Both the position numbers and the translations under genes were made by a program. A stretch of DNA of 64,000 nt. Source: Okeanomitos corallinicola TIOX110 (lineage in GTDB: Bacteria > Cyanobacteriota > Cyanobacteriia > Cyanobacteriales > Nostocaceae). The DNA lies in NCBI RefSeq assembly GCF_038050375.1, contig NZ_CP150886.1, positions 3,017,318 to 3,081,317 on the forward strand, given 5' to 3'. The notes beneath the pieces are model-generated. The model worked only from the letters and a program-made list of their open reading frames with translations. It did not search any database and was not told the DNA's origin. Below, piece after piece: positions 45,965 through 55,413 of this stretch; within the stretch, counting starts at the first letter, position 1, and each line of letters opens with the position of its first letter.

Positions 45965-47548
45965 TTAAATGTTATCTGTTAAAGGATCTTCAATTACAAA
46001 CTCCCAAGTTTCGCCTTTGGCACTACCAAATTTTAATTTCATTCCTGAAGACAAAGGTACTTCCTCGCGGAGAACTTGTTGCCAACCATTTGCACCTAAA
46101 CACCAGGTTGTACCGTAGGTAGAAAAATCTTGTAAATAATAGCTAGGAACGGATTCAGAACCATTGACAATATTTCGACAAAGAATTTCCGCATGGCGTT
46201 TGGAAACATATAGCTCAGGAATGACAATATCATTATCTTTAGTACGACCAATACGAGTAACACCAGAACGCAACAACCAACTTTTACCATCTGGAGACAG
46301 TGATCGTAAACAAGCCTTGGTAGTAGGAAAGATTATACCGGAAATAGCCGTATCTGGTAATTCCGTAATTCCTTCATCTACAGTTTTAATTAAATCACCA
46401 TTAAAATCTGGGTGTAAATAGAGGACAGGCAATGTCCAAGCTGGTTGATTAAATTTATATATAGTTAGCAATTCTTGCCTAGCAGTTGCTACCGCTTCAT
46501 CAATTGGTTTGTGCGATCGCAAAGCTTCGGCAAAAACTTGAATAAAACTATGACTTTCTTGATCAGCAATTTCATCTCGCATAGCTAACACCGCCGGCAC
46601 ACCATGACGGATCAGCACCTCTGCTAAACTACTAGCAGGAATAGCTTGTTGATTTATAGCCGCAGGTTGCGCCCCCCAACAGGCATTAAACACACCTAGT
46701 TTTACACCTGTACGGGTTAGGACTTGGGCTAATTCTATGCCATTGAGAGTAATATTTTCCCCTAAAAATAATAAACCCCCATCCGCAGCAGGCATTCCAT
46801 GTCCAGCATAAAAAAACACGTTGTAAGTTCTAGTTTCCAACTCTTGAATCAACTGTTGTGGAGTAGGTTGTAACAGTGTTTTTACCATACAAGCTGCCAC
46901 AGTATTTTGATTCTTTGAGTTACATTCCGACAAAATTTTTTCGAGAATAGCCGCTTCTTTTTCTAGTTCTAGATTGTCATCCAGTCCTAAAACCAACAAA
47001 ACATTTAAAGCCAAATCAGCCCGTAAATTAGTTAAAGGTTCAACTTCACTGGTAGTCCGACTGAATAAAATATCTTGGGAAAGAGAAATAGCTGACTGAC
47101 CTGGTTCTCGCTGCATAATTTCCCAAGGTAGAGCGATCAAATCAGGATCACGGATTTCCAATCTGAGACGTAAACGCTTATTTTGACCCATTGCTATACC
47201 GCGACTACGTTCCAAACTTCCTAAAATTGGACCATCGAAGACCCAACGCCATAAACTTATCCCCAGATATTGCATTAAGCGACTACTGTAGGGGCTTGAA
47301 GTTTGGACTATTTGGTTAAAATCTGTGGGTAATTGATTTGTCCCTGAATTGGTCACTGAAGCAATATCAAGGGGACTATGACCAGCAAACATTTGCTGCC
47401 ACTCTTGCCAAACTTGACTCAATTCAGGGGAAAAAACACAGTCGCACAACACATAGCCACTAGGATAGGGAGATTTTACCACCCAAATGGCGAAGTTATC
47501 AGTGCCAGTATTGACTAGACGAGAAATCGCCACATTTAGGCAGGACAT
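45965..47548 (-). CDS. CHAT domain (caspase-like) protein with C-terminal FHA
   Basis: A 527-residue protein. The CHAT region spans about 125-390 and has the caspase-like dyad: His250 in FFYAGHG and Cys290 in VFNACWGA. The C-terminal FHA domain at about 410-520 has TRIGRTKDNDIVI, SKRHAEI and DFSTYGTTW. CHAT proteases act in bacterial programmed responses, such as gasdermin-type or CRISPR-linked systems; here no gasdermin or CRISPR gene is next to it. The FHA should let a phosphorylated partner dock or control it. Confidence 0.92.
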   Translation of the reverse strand: MSCLNVAISRLVNTGTDNFAIWVVKSPYPSGYVLCDCVFSPELSQVWQEWQQMFAGHSPLDIASVTNSGTNQLPTDFNQIVQTSSPYSSRLMQYLGISLWRWVFDGPILGSLERSRGIAMGQNKRLRLRLEIRDPDLIALPWEIMQREPGQSAISLSQDILFSRTTSEVEPLTNLRADLALNVLLVLGLDDNLELEKEAAILEKILSECNSKNQNTVAACMVKTLLQPTPQQLIQELETRTYNVFFYAGHGMPAADGGLLFLGENITLNGIELAQVLTRTGVKLGVFNACWGAQPAAINQQAIPASSLAEVLIRHGVPAVLAMRDEIADQESHSFIQVFAEALRSHKPIDEAVATARQELLTIYKFNQPAWTLPVLYLHPDFNGDLIKTVDEGITELPDTAISGIIFPTTKACLRSLSPDGKSWLLRSGVTRIGRTKDNDIVIPELYVSKRHAEILCRNIVNGSESVPSYYLQDFSTYGTTWCLGANGWQQVLREEVPLSSGMKLKFGSAKGETWEFVIEDPLTDNI

Positions 47549-47638
47549 GGATTTGTAGAAACTAAACTCTAAGAATTAACAAATAAATGTGATTTTGTTT
47601 TTCACCTGCATCATCATATCCCATGATGGCAATAACAA

Positions 47639-49639
47639 TCACTCAGTCCCTAAAGTTGGATTAACTGGTGATGGTGGTTGTTTTTCCTCGGTGTTTGGGG
47701 TTTCTTGACCTCCTCTCTGACCAGGTGTCGGAGTAGCAGGTTGGGTTTCTGATGGGGTAGTCAATAGAGGTTTTGGTAGTTCAGGAGGGGACTGTTTTTC
47801 TTTTTGGGTTTTGTACCAGTATCCTAGATAAGCAGATCCTAAAAATACCCCGAAAATAATTACCAACTGTAACAAGAATTTGCTGCCGAGTTTGGGCTGA
47901 GTATCTGCAATTACTTGAGTTTGTTGTTGAGAATTACTTGATGAAATAGTGTCATCACTAGCTTCTGGAGTCAGATTAACTGTTTTGCTGGTGGATATAT
48001 CAGGAATTTCTGCTTTGATTTTTATATCTGGTTCAGAGTAATTGATTTGATAATGTACTAAAGCAATTGTGACATTATCATGGCCATTTTTCGTATTAGC
48101 AATTTCTATGAGTCGTGTGGCAACATCTGGTAAATTTGCTTCCCCATTAATAATTGGTAATATTTCTGTATCCCAACACTCTTCTACCCGGTCAAAATCA
48201 CTCAGTCCATCGGAAGTAAGCAGGAATACTGCATCTTCATCAATGATAAATCTTTGGGCAGTAGGATGTAATGAGCCACTCTTGCTCATGCCCAAGGCCT
48301 GGACTAGAGAACCAGAACCACTATGTTGTAAAGCTTCACGGTAAACAGCATAGCCTAGTCGTACCTCACGGGATGCAACATCATCATCTAAGGTAATTTG
48401 ATTACAACCATGGCGTGTAATCCAGTAAGCACGACTATCACCAATATGGGTGATATACATTTCATGGGCAATGGGCAAGGCCATCACCAAGGTAGTTCCC
48501 ATTCTTTGGCGGCCTTGGCGATTTTCCGTATCATTCCGTTGACTGATTTTATCATTGACCAAGGCTACGGCCTGTTCTAAATCAGTCATTAGTGTGACAG
48601 GATCTATATTTTGGTAGGGAACTGAAGTCAGTTCAATGACCTGTTGCTGAATTGTTTCAATCGCTAAATTTGAGGCTATGTTACCTCCCTCATGTCCACC
48701 AATTCCATCACAAACAATAGCTAAAGCGTGGGTATAGGGTGGTTTACTGACTAAAAAGCCACTAGGTGGGTAACAGGCATCTTCATTACGTTGACGACTA
48801 GGCCCTGTATCTGTTTGGGTGATAATTTTGATTGTTGTGCTTTGAGTGGGGGGATTTTTTCCCGCAGAGGCTGTCCCCAGTGCTGTTAATCCTTGATCTA
48901 AAACAGCGATCAATTGCTCTGATGAAGTTATTTCGCCCTTAATTAAAGCATTACTAATTTGTTTGAGAAATTCAGCTATGGCTGGTTTGGCTTTTTTAAC
49001 CAGTTGTTGCCAAAATTCTCCTAGTTGTGACAATGTGGGGGCTAGTTGGCTATCAAAATGCAGTTCTAGTAACCTGACCAATGCCCCTTCTACTCTGATT
49101 AAATCAGGATCTAATAAACTTGCAGCCACTCCTTCTGTCACTAGAGGTTGCCATAGATGGGCTATCTGCCACAGCCAATTCATCTGTCGTATTGATGAGG
49201 CTTCACCCCAGGCAGTTATCAACTGGTTACAAATCTTTACTTGGGTAAAGGTACTATCGGCCAACAATGGGGGTTTTTCTAGAAGTAATACTTCTGAGTC
49301 AGATTTTCCCTCATTCATTGATAGTATTCCGTATACTTGGGGTATGTGCAAGCGATAGGGAATTAGCTTGAGATAAGCTTTTATTTTTTCTAATTTATCT
49401 AATTCAGGAATCTGGGGTAGTAAACCGGGTTTGAGATCAAGGACTATTGATTGATCAATGACCAAATAACGATCGGCAAGAATTTCTCCAGGACTACCCA
49501 GGCTCAAACTATCTCCTACTACCCACAGATAAATCTTGGGTAAGGCTGTGGAGCATCGCTGGCAAAACTTGTGTGTCAAAGGGTTGGCCGCTTGACAATA
49601 TTCATTTGGGCAGTAAAGGGTTGCCGCGTCATTTTCCAT
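47639..49639 (-). CDS. PP2C phosphatase with zinc ribbon and pseudokinase-like region
   Basis: A 666-residue membrane protein. A zinc ribbon opens it (Cys10, 15, 26, 29). About 50-255 resembles a degenerate Ser/Thr kinase: ILADRYLVID at its start, LLLEKPPL at the hinge and SLLDPDLIRVEGALVRLLEL where the catalytic and DFG segments would be, without HRD or DFG. The PP2C domain runs about 270-530 with RQRNEDA (283-289), CDGIGGHEGG (310-319), HIGDSRAYW, LTSDGLSDF and GHDNVTIA, so it looks active. A membrane segment near 585-605 precedes a Pro/Thr-rich tail. It is first in an operon with CHAT-FHA. Confidence 0.93.
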   Translation of the reverse strand: MENDAATLYCPNEYCQAANPLTHKFCQRCSTALPKIYLWVVGDSLSLGSPGEILADRYLVIDQSIVLDLKPGLLPQIPELDKLEKIKAYLKLIPYRLHIPQVYGILSMNEGKSDSEVLLLEKPPLLADSTFTQVKICNQLITAWGEASSIRQMNWLWQIAHLWQPLVTEGVAASLLDPDLIRVEGALVRLLELHFDSQLAPTLSQLGEFWQQLVKKAKPAIAEFLKQISNALIKGEITSSEQLIAVLDQGLTALGTASAGKNPPTQSTTIKIITQTDTGPSRQRNEDACYPPSGFLVSKPPYTHALAIVCDGIGGHEGGNIASNLAIETIQQQVIELTSVPYQNIDPVTLMTDLEQAVALVNDKISQRNDTENRQGRQRMGTTLVMALPIAHEMYITHIGDSRAYWITRHGCNQITLDDDVASREVRLGYAVYREALQHSGSGSLVQALGMSKSGSLHPTAQRFIIDEDAVFLLTSDGLSDFDRVEECWDTEILPIINGEANLPDVATRLIEIANTKNGHDNVTIALVHYQINYSEPDIKIKAEIPDISTSKTVNLTPEASDDTISSSNSQQQTQVIADTQPKLGSKFLLQLVIIFGVFLGSAYLGYWYKTQKEKQSPPELPKPLLTTPSETQPATPTPGQRGGQETPNTEEKQPPSPVNPTLGTE

Positions 49640-50026
49640 ATTTTTCGCACCGATCAGCGATTTGCAATTTATTACAACAGCATGGTTAGCGGTAATTTAG
49701 TCCGCTGATGTTTTTGTATTCAACATCATAACTTCTCTTGCTTTGTAACTCTTGATCCGCAAAGCTATCAATTCTACCCTGTGACTAAAGCCGAATTTTG
49801 GTAAATTGCTCTGGGGACTATGTAAATGGTAATGGAGACTTGAAGATTTTTGAATCTTTCTCTTTTACCTATTCCCTATTCCCTGTTTCCTGATTTGATT
49901 AACTTCTTATCTGTACCATAACTTTTTTCAGGGGCTGGTTTTGCCATACCCCTATTTTTGTTGGTGAGTTATGTTGTTCTGGGTGAAGTTATAAATTTTG
50001 TAAATCACCAACTCTAGTTCTCCAGC
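49640..50026. other. Intergenic region between ndhM and PP2C gene
   Basis: A 387-bp gap downstream of ndhM and upstream of the PP2C gene. TATTCCC-type heptamers occur at 49870-49890. No ORF stands out. Confidence 0.4.
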
Positions 50027-50383
50027 TTATTGGTCAGCTTTGACTGCAATCTGGGGTAATCCCATGCTGTAGTTAGTAACTCGGCTGGAGAGATTGTAAC
50101 TAATTTCGCCTTTTTGTAAGAGCGATCGCAAAAAATGCTCCAGGTCTGACCCAATCCTACGTAAGTTATAGTCTGTCAGGTCTAATCCGCTGGAAGCTTC
50201 TACGAGTTCATCGAATTTGCGATAAACTTTTTGCAGAGTATCTTCGTTCCAGTTAAATTCGTTGTCTGGATCAATATCTAATGTTAAGACTTGATGACTA
50301 GGAACTAATTCGTCTTTGTCCATTTCCGCTGCAAAAATGCGAATATGCCTGGTTGTGGACTTGAGTAGCGTCGGGTTATCCAT
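50027..50383 (-). CDS. ndhM: NAD(P)H-quinone oxidoreductase subunit M
   Basis: NdhM is one of the oxygenic-photosynthesis-specific subunits of the thylakoid NDH-1 complex, which drives cyclic electron flow and respiration. The 118-residue product has the family's continuous core: [49 protein letters not shown] and [13 protein letters not shown]. Length is normal. It is single, with no other ndh gene nearby. Confidence 0.94.
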   Translation of the reverse strand: MDNPTLLKSTTRHIRIFAAEMDKDELVPSHQVLTLDIDPDNEFNWNEDTLQKVYRKFDELVEASSGLDLTDYNLRRIGSDLEHFLRSLLQKGEISYNLSSRVTNYSMGLPQIAVKADQ

Positions 50384-51321
50384 AAAATGTGTAAGATTCT
50401 GGTTAGTTACACTGCCATAATTTTAACTGTTTCTCTAGTTTTCGTGATTAGTTATTGATGGATCTTTAACCGGACACCAGATCACTAGGTAGTAAAAGTA
50501 ATAGGATCAGCTACCAGTTCACAATACTTAAATCATTTATGAGGTCACGGAAGCGGAAAAATATTTATTCTTGCCATAGTATAAGCAAGAGTCACAAAAT
50601 CAAGCTGACCCTTTTTTAGCGTTTATGGGATCATGAGAATGTATGTAAATACTCACCGTTTAAAATCTTTTGTACTTCTTCACATAAAGCTAAATTGGTC
50701 TATTATTTGTATATGTGATTTTCAATAACCCAATTATCATATTTTATCACTTGACCAATAATTATTTGATGGTAACAATCATGCAAATTTATCCATGCAA
50801 TCAAACCTAAACCCAAAATCCAATCAGTGTTTTTTATTTATTTGATGCAGATACTGATGAAAAAAACTAACAATTGATATTTTCAAATATATCTGTCTCT
50901 ATCGAAGTTTTGATATGTAAGTCATGTAGAAAAAATAACCAAGTATTGATGTTAGAAAAGACACGGTGGCTGTTGTCAGGTATATAACGGTTATTGACGT
51001 TTACATAAAGTTGATGTAAAAACTTTTAAAAAGGTTGGACAAGTTCTTACAAAAACTTTATTGTATGGAATCTCAAAAATTGAATAATAGTTTATGACTT
51101 AGATATGCCATAACTATCACAGGATCATTAAAACCTCAGCACAAAAATCCAATTGTTACAAAAATAGGGGGGAGTAAAAAATGGAACGAAACTATATGGA
51201 TGAGGAAACTGTCTTACATTCTCAAAATTCTTTGTATTTAAAGGAAATATAAAGAAATTTTTTTCTGGATATTTTGCCTCCTCACCTGTATAAACACCAA
51301 GTAGAAGGAATCCTCAAGACT
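50384..51321 (+). other. Long region upstream of heterocyst-type regulator
   Basis: A 938-bp stretch, mostly AT-rich, with a 23-codon ORF at 51181-51252. A GTA-N8-TAC NtcA site was looked for by eye and not found; the closest is GTA-N6-TAC near 50643. It probably holds a long leader for the gene at 51322. Confidence 0.4.
51167..51252 (+). CDS. Possible 23-codon leader peptide ORF
   Basis: The ATG at 51181 follows a very strong ribosome site, GGGGGGAG at 51167-51174, with a 6-base spacer. The peptide is 23 residues, MERNYMDEETV at its start and SLYLKEI at its end, with TAA at 51250. It lies 69 bp upstream of the heterocyst-type regulator ATG on the same strand, so it may be a leader that tunes its expression. 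Coding status is inferred from the ribosome site alone; coordinates include that site. Confidence 0.4.
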
Positions 51322-51603
51322 ATGAACTCCAAAGCATTACCGCGTCAAATCAATAATCTCGAAGTCGGTGTTTATGAGTGTGAAATACATCTCAAGTTCC
51401 GTTTGATTGAGGAAAAAAGTCTGTTGGGCGATCGCGAACAACTTTTGCAAGTCCTCCTAGACGCACTCACTGAGGGATCTGATGATTTTTTAGAAACTCT
51501 ACAAGCTTCTGTCAAGGCACAGGAGGTTTCTGAGTTTAAAGCCTCACCCCAAATGAGGAGACAACTCATGCGGTTAAGAAACTTTGCTGATAACAATCAA
51601 TAG
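51322..51603 (+). CDS. Small heterocyst-differentiation regulator-like protein
   Basis: A 93-residue protein beginning MNSKALPRQINNLEVGVYECE and ending LMRLRNFADNNQ, resembling the small family annotated in Nostocales as Npun_R1517-type heterocyst differentiation transcriptional regulators. It is basic at the end and has no membrane segment. The ATG at 51322 follows AGGAA by about 11 bases and matches the family length; an in-frame non-ATG start at 51274 is less likely. Function assignment rests on my memory of the family, so it is moderate. Confidence 0.65.
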   Translation: MNSKALPRQINNLEVGVYECEIHLKFRLIEEKSLLGDREQLLQVLLDALTEGSDDFLETLQASVKAQEVSEFKASPQMRRQLMRLRNFADNNQ

Positions 51604-51958
51604 TTAGCGGCTTTGTTGTGAGTATTAACAAATGCTTGATCTAATTATCTACCTCAAAATATAAAGGTTTAATGAAGATTGAGCTTGTATAAAATGAACC
51701 TACAAAACAATCCAAAATCAATTTATGGGAAGTTCAAGTAGGCATCTACATTAGTCTGTCCATGTTGCACTACCACTAAAACTAAATCAATGTTGATTTG
51801 GGCTACCACGTTTTATACTCAGGGAAATATAACAACGACTAGGGTTCTGTTTCCATGTCAATTACTTAAATCCATTCCTTAAATTGAGCTATCAGGCTCT
51901 TCCAGGTGCATTTTACCAATTGTTTTTATTTTGAATAATGAACGCCTACAGCGTCTTG
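51604..51958. other. Intergenic region, nothing recognised
   Basis: A 355-bp gap between convergent genes. No strong hairpin, ORF or RNA could be recognised. Confidence 0.4.
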
Positions 51959-52654
51959 CTACTGAGCTAAACCATGTTCTAGAGCAAAACGTACTAATTC
52001 TGTACGGCTGTTAGTCCCTGTTTTACTAAATAAACGACTTACATATTTCTCTACATTGCGGACGCTTGTTTCTAAACGCCGGGCAATTTCTTTATTCATT
52101 AATCCTTGTGCTACCAAGTTCAAAACACTTTGCTCCCTGGGAGTTAAATCTATTTTAAAAGGGGGTGGAGATTGAGAAATTGTGGTTCTAGGACTTAATA
52201 AGTCTTTGATTTTAGAAATTTCGTGGGCTAATTTGGCAATGTCCATATTTTCACTATCTTCTCCTGGGGCTGGCACTTGAGCCATGCGACGAGATAGTAA
52301 GTTCTCCACTATAGCGATCAATTCATCAGGATCAAAAGGTTTGGGTAAATAGGCATCTACACCAGCTTGATAACCTTGGATGCGATCGCCTGTCATCCCC
52401 TTAGCCGTTAAAAACACCACTGGTAAGGCTTGAAAACGGGGATTATCTCGCAGTTGCTTGAGAAACTGATAGCCATCTACCTGGGGCATCATAATATCAG
52501 AAATGACTAAATCAGGTGTATTTTGCTGCATCAAGTCCCAACCTTCACGGGCGTTACTGGCAACTTGAACGCTGAAGCCACTTTCTTGTAAATATTCTTT
52601 AACGGCTTCTCTTAATCCTGGTTCATCATCTACCAGTAACAGTTGTGCTGACAT
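51959..52654 (-). CDS. Response regulator, receiver plus LuxR-type HTH (second copy)
   Basis: A 231-residue regulator with the same layout as the protein at 6105: receiver (LLVDDEPG; PDLVISDIMMPQVDG; FLTAKG; YLPKPF), a linker, then a LuxR-type HTH (LTPREQSVLNLVAQG to RNVEKYVSRLFSKTG) ending ELVRFALEHGLAQ. The ATG at 52654 has AAGGA eight bases upstream. Similar cyanobacterial proteins belong to the Ycf29/NarL-like group. No adjacent kinase. Confidence 0.92.
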   Translation of the reverse strand: MSAQLLLVDDEPGLREAVKEYLQESGFSVQVASNAREGWDLMQQNTPDLVISDIMMPQVDGYQFLKQLRDNPRFQALPVVFLTAKGMTGDRIQGYQAGVDAYLPKPFDPDELIAIVENLLSRRMAQVPAPGEDSENMDIAKLAHEISKIKDLLSPRTTISQSPPPFKIDLTPREQSVLNLVAQGLMNKEIARRLETSVRNVEKYVSRLFSKTGTNSRTELVRFALEHGLAQ

Positions 52655-52951
52655 TGACAATTTCCTTCAGTGTACTTATTTCTAATTTAGCGAAAGTTAG
52701 GATGATTTGGTACTGGGTTTATAGTTTTTATAGGATGTGACCAGAATCAGGTGACTGGTGACAGTATTAGAAGCCTGTTACTGTCTAAGTTTCATCACTT
52801 ATTGATCTCCTCACCGCCTTGTCTGTGGCTATACTTTAAATTTCTAATTTTAAATTTCTAATTTCTAATTTCTGATTTTTCCATAAATGTTACGAATATT
52901 GTATGATGAGAAATGCTGTCTTTTAGTACCTGATCGTACCTGAAAATTTTT
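52655..52951 (+). other. Intergenic region upstream of rpsN
   Basis: A 297-bp gap between divergent genes. 52843-52876 holds a TAATTTC-type heptamer array; the rest shows nothing I can name. Confidence 0.4.
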
Positions 52952-53254
52952 ATGGCGAAAAAGAGCATGATTGAGCGCGAAAAAAAACGCGCTAAGTTGG
53001 CAGAAAAGTATGCTGCAAAACGGGAAGCACTTTTAGAAGAGTTCAAACAAGCAGAATCTCCCCTAGATAAGTTAGAAATTCATCGTAAGATTCAACAGCT
53101 ACCTCGGAACAGCGCACCTAGCCGTCATCAAAACCGTTGCTGGGTAACTGGCCGTCCTAGAGGAGTTTACCGTGATTTTGGACTATCTCGGAACGTTCTG
53201 CGGGAATGGGCGCACCAAGGTTTGTTACCTGGAGTTGTCAAGTCTAGCTGGTAG
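52952..53254 (+). CDS. rpsN: 30S ribosomal protein S14
   Basis: S14 binds the head of the small ribosomal subunit. The 100-residue protein starts [20 protein letters not shown] and has the C-terminal [19 protein letters not shown] core. Only one cysteine is present, so it is the zinc-free, longer S14 form usual in cyanobacteria. It stands apart from the main ribosomal operons. Confidence 0.97.
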   Translation: MAKKSMIEREKKRAKLAEKYAAKREALLEEFKQAESPLDKLEIHRKIQQLPRNSAPSRHQNRCWVTGRPRGVYRDFGLSRNVLREWAHQGLLPGVVKSSW

Positions 53255-53265
53255 TCAGTGGTCAA

Positions 53266-53340
53266 CCGCTTCGCGGAAGTCAAAAGTCAAAAGTCAAAAG
53301 TATAATGACCGATGACTGATGACTAATGACCAATGATCAA
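53266..53340. repeat. Small hairpin plus heptamer array after rpsN
   Basis: CCGC-TTC-GCGG (53266-53276), then three copies of AAAGTCA and several degenerate ATGACYA heptamers, filling the gap between rpsN and the convergent hypothetical gene. Confidence 0.7.
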
Positions 53341-53344
53341 ATTA

Positions 53345-53674
53345 TTACTGTCCACAACAACTATCAATTCCCAGGCTGTCTAAAAGTAGATCGCTAACAG
53401 CGTTGGCGATCGCAAACTCTCCATAAAAGCTTTTAGAAAAATCAAATGCTTTCATCTCTGTGATAATAGCAATCACTAAAGAGCCTAAGTCATTTTCACC
53501 TTCCATCCGTTGTCTGACAAAAATTTGTGCCGCACGTTGGGCAATTTTTTGATTAACTGCTTCGGGAATAAATTCCGTATCTAGCCACAGTCGTAAATGT
53601 TGTTGTAACCATTCGCCTTCTAATTGAGGATTTTCGGTAGGTGGTAGGGTAATTGGTGGAATTGGCTGAGTCAT
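53345..53674 (-). CDS. Conserved hypothetical protein
   Basis: A 109-residue soluble protein with a Pro-rich N-terminus (TQPIPPITLPPTENP) and helical remainder (GEWLQQHLRLWLDTEFIPEAVNQKIAQRAAQ). It ends IDSCCGQ. Similar small proteins occur in cyanobacteria, but I cannot name a function. The ATG at 53674 is preferred over a non-ATG start 11 codons upstream. Confidence 0.7.
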   Translation of the reverse strand: MTQPIPPITLPPTENPQLEGEWLQQHLRLWLDTEFIPEAVNQKIAQRAAQIFVRQRMEGENDLGSLVIAIITEMKAFDFSKSFYGEFAIANAVSDLLLDSLGIDSCCGQ

Positions 53675-53890
53675 GTTTGTATATCTTAAATAGACTTTGT
53701 TTACCAAGGTGATCTTCTGCCATTTTAGATTTTGAATACAGGGTTTCAGATTGTCAAAGTCTTACTATATAGACTTTGCATCTTGCCATATTCAAAATCA
53801 TGGCTCAACTTGGTATTAGAAAAACGCACAATCAGGCTAATAACAGCTAAATGCGTTCCGGTGGGGGTTTTTTCATGATTTTTACAAACT

Positions 53891-54466
53891 ATGGAATATG
53901 ATGTTGCTGCTATTATCCGAGGTTATGCTCAAGGCTATTTTCTCATGGCTGATGAGTATGATCATTTAGGATGGTATGGAAGTAAGGAAAGAACGTTGAT
54001 TCCTTTAGATGAAAGATTTCGTTATCCTAAGTCACTACAACGGGTTTTGAACCAAGAAAGATTTACAGTAGCCATTAACCGTGACTTTATGGGTGTAGTA
54101 GCAGGATGTGCTAACCGAGAAACAACTTGGATTTCTCCAGAATTAAAAAAAATTTATTCACTATTATATGAAACTGGTTATGCTTATAGTTTTGAAACTT
54201 GGCAAGGTGATCAACTTGCTGGGGGAATTTTAGGGGTTGTTATTGGTGGTGCTTTTATTGGTGAATCAATGTTTTACAACATTCCTGAAGGTTCTAAGGT
54301 AGCAATGGTCAAGCTGGTAGAAAGATTGCGTCAACGGAAATTTCTGCTATTTGATGCCCAAATGATGAATCCCCATTTAGCCAGATTTGGCGCGTATCCT
54401 GTTAATAGTGAAGAATATGAAATTTTACTCAGACAGGCTTTACAAATACCATGCTGTTTCCAATAA
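53891..54466 (+). CDS. aat: Leucyl/phenylalanyl-tRNA--protein transferase
   Basis: Aat adds Leu or Phe to proteins with N-terminal Lys or Arg, marking them for ClpS-guided degradation. Family segments: [54 protein letters not shown] and [17 protein letters not shown]. The 191-residue length suits the shorter cyanobacterial form. The clpS gene for the same pathway is at 38559. Confidence 0.94.
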   Translation: MEYDVAAIIRGYAQGYFLMADEYDHLGWYGSKERTLIPLDERFRYPKSLQRVLNQERFTVAINRDFMGVVAGCANRETTWISPELKKIYSLLYETGYAYSFETWQGDQLAGGILGVVIGGAFIGESMFYNIPEGSKVAMVKLVERLRQRKFLLFDAQMMNPHLARFGAYPVNSEEYEILLRQALQIPCCFQ

Positions 54467-54510
54467 GGGTGTAGGTTTTCGTTTTCCTCCTTTGCTTCCC
54501 CTCCCTGCTT

Positions 54511-55413
54511 TTACCTGTTAGCAAAACGACGAACAGCAAATAAACTACCCATTAAACCAACAATTGCGCCAAAACCCAAGAGAATCAAGGGTAATAGTAA
54601 GTTTTGCATCAAAGTTAACTGTAAACCATTACTAATAAACTGGATAAAGTCGGGTTGATTGGCTAGTAAACGGTTGATAAATTGCTGAGTGACAGAAATA
54701 AAACTCCAGGCCATCGCTCCACCCACTAAACCAAAAGAAATCCCTTGTAGAATGAATGGTAGATAAATCCAAGCTCTAGTTGCTCCCACTAATTGCATAA
54801 TTTCAATTTCCCGACGACGTGCCATGACAATCAGGCGAATTGTGGTTGTGGTGACGGCGATCGCTGTTAAAGTTAAAATAACTGTAATAGTTAAAGTTAA
54901 CCAATTTAAACCACGATGTAGTTGGGCAATGCGTTTTACGGCTTCATCTACATACTGAACTACATCTACACCGGGTATTTTTGCCAGTTGCGTAGCTAAA
55001 TCAATGACAACTTCAGGATTAGTTGCTTTTACCTTAATTTCGTCTACTAGAGGATTTCCCCCCAGTTGTTGGTTTGCTCCTTCAATATTAGTTAAGCCTA
55101 ATTCTTGAACTAATTTAGTCCAAGCTTGATCTTTAGTAATAATTTCTACTCCGGCAATGTTAGGGATTTTATCTACCATCGGTTCAAGATTGATTGCTTG
55201 CACACCGGGTTCTAAATACACTGATAATTCCAATTGATTACCAAACTGATTTAGTAGTGCTTCTACTTGCCAAGAAGTTTGTAAACTTAATCCAAATAAA
55301 AATAGTAATACTGTCATGGTACTGACAGCTGCCCAATTCATCCAACCGCCTCTTTGTAAACCCAGGAAAGTTTCTTTGAGTAGATAATCTAGTTTGGTAA
55401 AAAATTTCAACAT
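54511..55413 (-). CDS. ftsX: Cell division protein FtsX
   Basis: FtsX is the membrane partner of the FtsE ATPase; the pair controls peptidoglycan hydrolases at the septum. The 300-residue protein has a first membrane segment at about 22-44, a periplasmic domain to about 165 (LELSVYLEPGVQ) and three more membrane segments at the end, the usual FtsX order, with the MARRREIEIMQLVGAT motif after the second. No ftsE gene is next to it, which is common in cyanobacteria. Confidence 0.93.
   Translation of the reverse strand: MLKFFTKLDYLLKETFLGLQRGGWMNWAAVSTMTVLLFLFGLSLQTSWQVEALLNQFGNQLELSVYLEPGVQAINLEPMVDKIPNIAGVEIITKDQAWTKLVQELGLTNIEGANQQLGGNPLVDEIKVKATNPEVVIDLATQLAKIPGVDVVQYVDEAVKRIAQLHRGLNWLTLTITVILTLTAIAVTTTTIRLIVMARRREIEIMQLVGATRAWIYLPFILQGISFGLVGGAMAWSFISVTQQFINRLLANQPDFIQFISNGLQLTLMQNLLLPLILLGFGAIVGLMGSLFAVRRFANR

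Noticed and set aside
50600-50700. NtcA-type site GTA-N8-TAC upstream of the heterocyst-type regulator
   Set aside because: The nearest match has a six-base, not eight-base, spacer.
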